From: an uncultured Bacillota bacterium
Lineage (GTDB): Bacteria > Bacillota_I > Bacilli_A > RFN20 > CAG-631
Reading direction: 5' to 3'
Length of the DNA: 29,818 nt
Assembly (NCBI GenBank): GCA_905197115.1
Contig: CAJJXN010000013.1
Span: 1-29,818 of the forward strand
Translations under genes and position numbers: made by a program
The notes under the pieces: generated by a model
The model's database searches: none
Seen by the model: the letters and a program-made list of their open reading frames with translations, nothing else
What the model was told of the DNA's origin: nothing
Shown here: in pieces, positions 28,686 to 29,818 of the stretch
Layout: the number at the start of each line of letters is the position of its first letter
Position numbering within the stretch: the first letter of the stretch is position 1

Positions 28686-29401
28686 ATGGAAAGTATTATA
28701 AAAAGGCACCGTATCGCTTTGGTTCTGGCTGGGGGATATGGAGGGCGAATGCATATGGAAACTCCAAAACAGTTTTTATTGTTGCAGGGTATGCCTGTCA
28801 TAGCACATACATTAAAAGCTTTTGAAAATCATCCTGAAATAGATGTGATTGCTGTTGTGTGTCTTTCTGGATGGGAAGAATATGTAGAACGGGTGAAACA
28901 TGATTTTCATATAACTAAATTGCAGCATATCTTTTCTGGTGGTAGCAATAGCCATATTTCTATCGGTAATGGTATAAAAGGACTTTCTCATTATTACACC
29001 AGGGATGATATTGTATTAGTTCATGAGGCTGTACGGCCTTTGCTATCGGCAAAGATTATTTCTGAGAATATCCGGATATGTGAATTGTATGGAAATGCAA
29101 TTACTGCTGTCCGGGATAACGAAGCTGTTATGTATACTGAAGATGGAGTTTCTTCGTATCGTTGTTTTCCTCGTGAACAAATGTATAAGGCACAGACTCC
29201 TCATACATTTGTTTTAAGAGATTTGGAGCTTACCAGGAAGCACAACAAAAATCTATTTGTGCACAATCTTTATATACTTTGATGGCAGAACTGAAGCGCT
29301 TTCCTTTATATATAGCAGAAGGAGAGCGAAGAAATATCAAATTGACACACCCTGAGGATATACGGATTGCCGAGGCTTTGCTGTCTACTGAAATGATATA
29401 G
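28686..29401 (+). pseudogene. IspD-like cytidylyltransferase with a -1 frameshift
   Basis: ATG 28686 starts a protein with the IspD/TarI signature: VLAGGYGGRMHMETPKQFLL (CTP-binding loop), VHEAVRP and AQTPHTFVLRDLE. The frame then ends wrongly at 29282. One base appears to be missing near 29226-29229: adding a G in TTGGAGCTTACC restores AYQEAQQKSIC, and the frame then continues through LYIAEGERRNIKLTHPEDIR to TAG at 29399-29401, about 239 codons in all. The corrected end is typical of the family. Such enzymes make 4-CDP-methylerythritol or CDP-ribitol. Next to a CDP-alcohol transferase, a polyol or other CDP-alcohol substrate is plausible. No ribosome site precedes it. The frameshift may be sequencing error. 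Confidence 0.72.
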
Positions 29402-29419
29402 TAATAATAATTGAAAAAT

Positions 29420-29818
29420 ATGGAAACAAAACGCATTTCATTGGTAAGTAAGCAATATACTCTTCCTTTTATATTGGTTACTTCATTATTCTTTTTGTGG
29501 GGATTTGCGCATGCCATTCTGGATGTGTTGAATAAACATTTTCAGGAAGTTTTGAATATAACTAAAACCCATTCAGCCTTTATTCAGGTAACGATGTATA
29601 TGGGATATTTTATCATGGCAATTCCTGCGGGTCTCTTTATTAATCGTTTTGGATATAGAAAAGGAGTTGTCTTTGGTTTGTTGTTATATGGACTAGGAGC
29701 ATTTCTGTTTATTCCAGGGCAATATTACGTTTCATTCAATGCATTTTTATTTGCACTTTTTGTAATAGGGTGTGGACCTACTTTTTTAGAAACTGCTGCC
29801 AATCCATATGCTACTGAA
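29420..29818 (+). CDS. Major facilitator sugar permease, FucP-like, 3' truncated
   Basis: ATG 29420 opens 133 codons that run off the window. The text reads METKRISLVSKQYTLPFILV, then TSLFFLWGFAHAILDVLNKH and NPYATE at the end. These are the landmarks of the L-fucose/H+ symporter (FucP) group of the major facilitator superfamily: a first helix with FLWG-F-x-x-x-L-D-x-L-N-x-H-F, a second with GYFIMAIPAGLFINRFGYRK, and GPTFLETAANPYxT. About four membrane helices are visible. No Shine-Dalgarno site precedes the start, unlike the genes to the left. It sits 18 nt after the cytidylyltransferase stop. Sugar specificity (fucose, glucose or galactose) is open. Confidence 0.85.
   Translation, partial: METKRISLVSKQYTLPFILVTSLFFLWGFAHAILDVLNKHFQEVLNITKTHSAFIQVTMYMGYFIMAIPAGLFINRFGYRKGVVFGLLLYGLGAFLFIPGQYYVSFNAFLFALFVIGCGPTFLETAANPYATE

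Noticed and set aside
1..29818. CRISPR array, rRNA, insertion sequence or prophage genes
   Set aside because: No regular spaced repeats, no rRNA segments, no transposase or integrase reading frames seen.

Overview
This window is AT-rich DNA from a low-GC Gram-positive bacterium (Bacillota). Evidence: strong Shine-Dalgarno sequences before nearly every gene, sigma-A promoters of the TTGACA/TATAAT type, HrcA-type CIRCE boxes, CsoR copper control, MarR/XRE regulators, and many hairpin-plus-T-run terminators. TGA is used as a stop, so this is not a Mycoplasma-code organism. An uncultured gut lineage near Erysipelotrichia/Mollicutes-like Bacilli is my inference. The last ~1.5 kb (from about 28,300) is different. 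It encodes a CDP-alcohol phosphatidyltransferase tail, an IspD-like cytidylyltransferase and a FucP-like sugar permease, its genes lack Shine-Dalgarno sites, and the proteins look like Bacteroidota. The switch falls inside an open reading frame, so the contig is probably chimeric there.

Layout. 1-1,281: 3' part of a MATE exporter. 1,298-3,490: N-domain-less ClpB disaggregase under two CIRCE elements. 3,564-4,620: tRNA-His (CCA encoded), then a small accessory patch with a small gene broken by an in-frame TAA and a compact convergent locus that looks like a type I toxin-antitoxin module (tiny membrane peptide, antisense RNA, shared terminator, 12-bp direct repeats). 4,980-7,880: a two-component system (7TM sensor kinase plus OmpR-type regulator) whose likely 10-bp tandem binding site lies between divergent promoters. 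7,941-9,217: a GNAT acetyltransferase and an XRE/transmembrane/zinc-ribbon regulator. 9,310-12,180: a copper operon, csoR-copA, with CopZ fused to the CopA C-terminus behind its own internal ribosome binding site. 12,173-14,892: L-serine dehydratase and a second MATE exporter. 14,898-16,232: an XRE protein with a SHOCT-like tail, its small partner, and a GNAT enzyme. 16,322-20,442: a MarR regulator with a heterodimeric multidrug ABC exporter. 20,445-23,958: a DUF1846 protein and a GH26-like lipoprotein hydrolase. 23,982-26,803: a nuclease-fold-like protein of unknown function and a NatAB-type ABC exporter. 26,819-28,310: a Na/Pi cotransporter, cut short at the chimeric junction.

How the genes work together. 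The intact part is mainly envelope and stress functions: two MATE pumps, a drug ABC heterodimer, copper efflux, a Na+/drug ABC exporter, phosphate transport and a disaggregase, each with a recognisable local switch. The most unusual candidate system is the type I toxin-antitoxin-like locus at 4,297-4,609. The internal CopZ start and the RR repeat between divergent promoters are the next most testable points. All functional calls come from reading motifs by eye; no database search was run.
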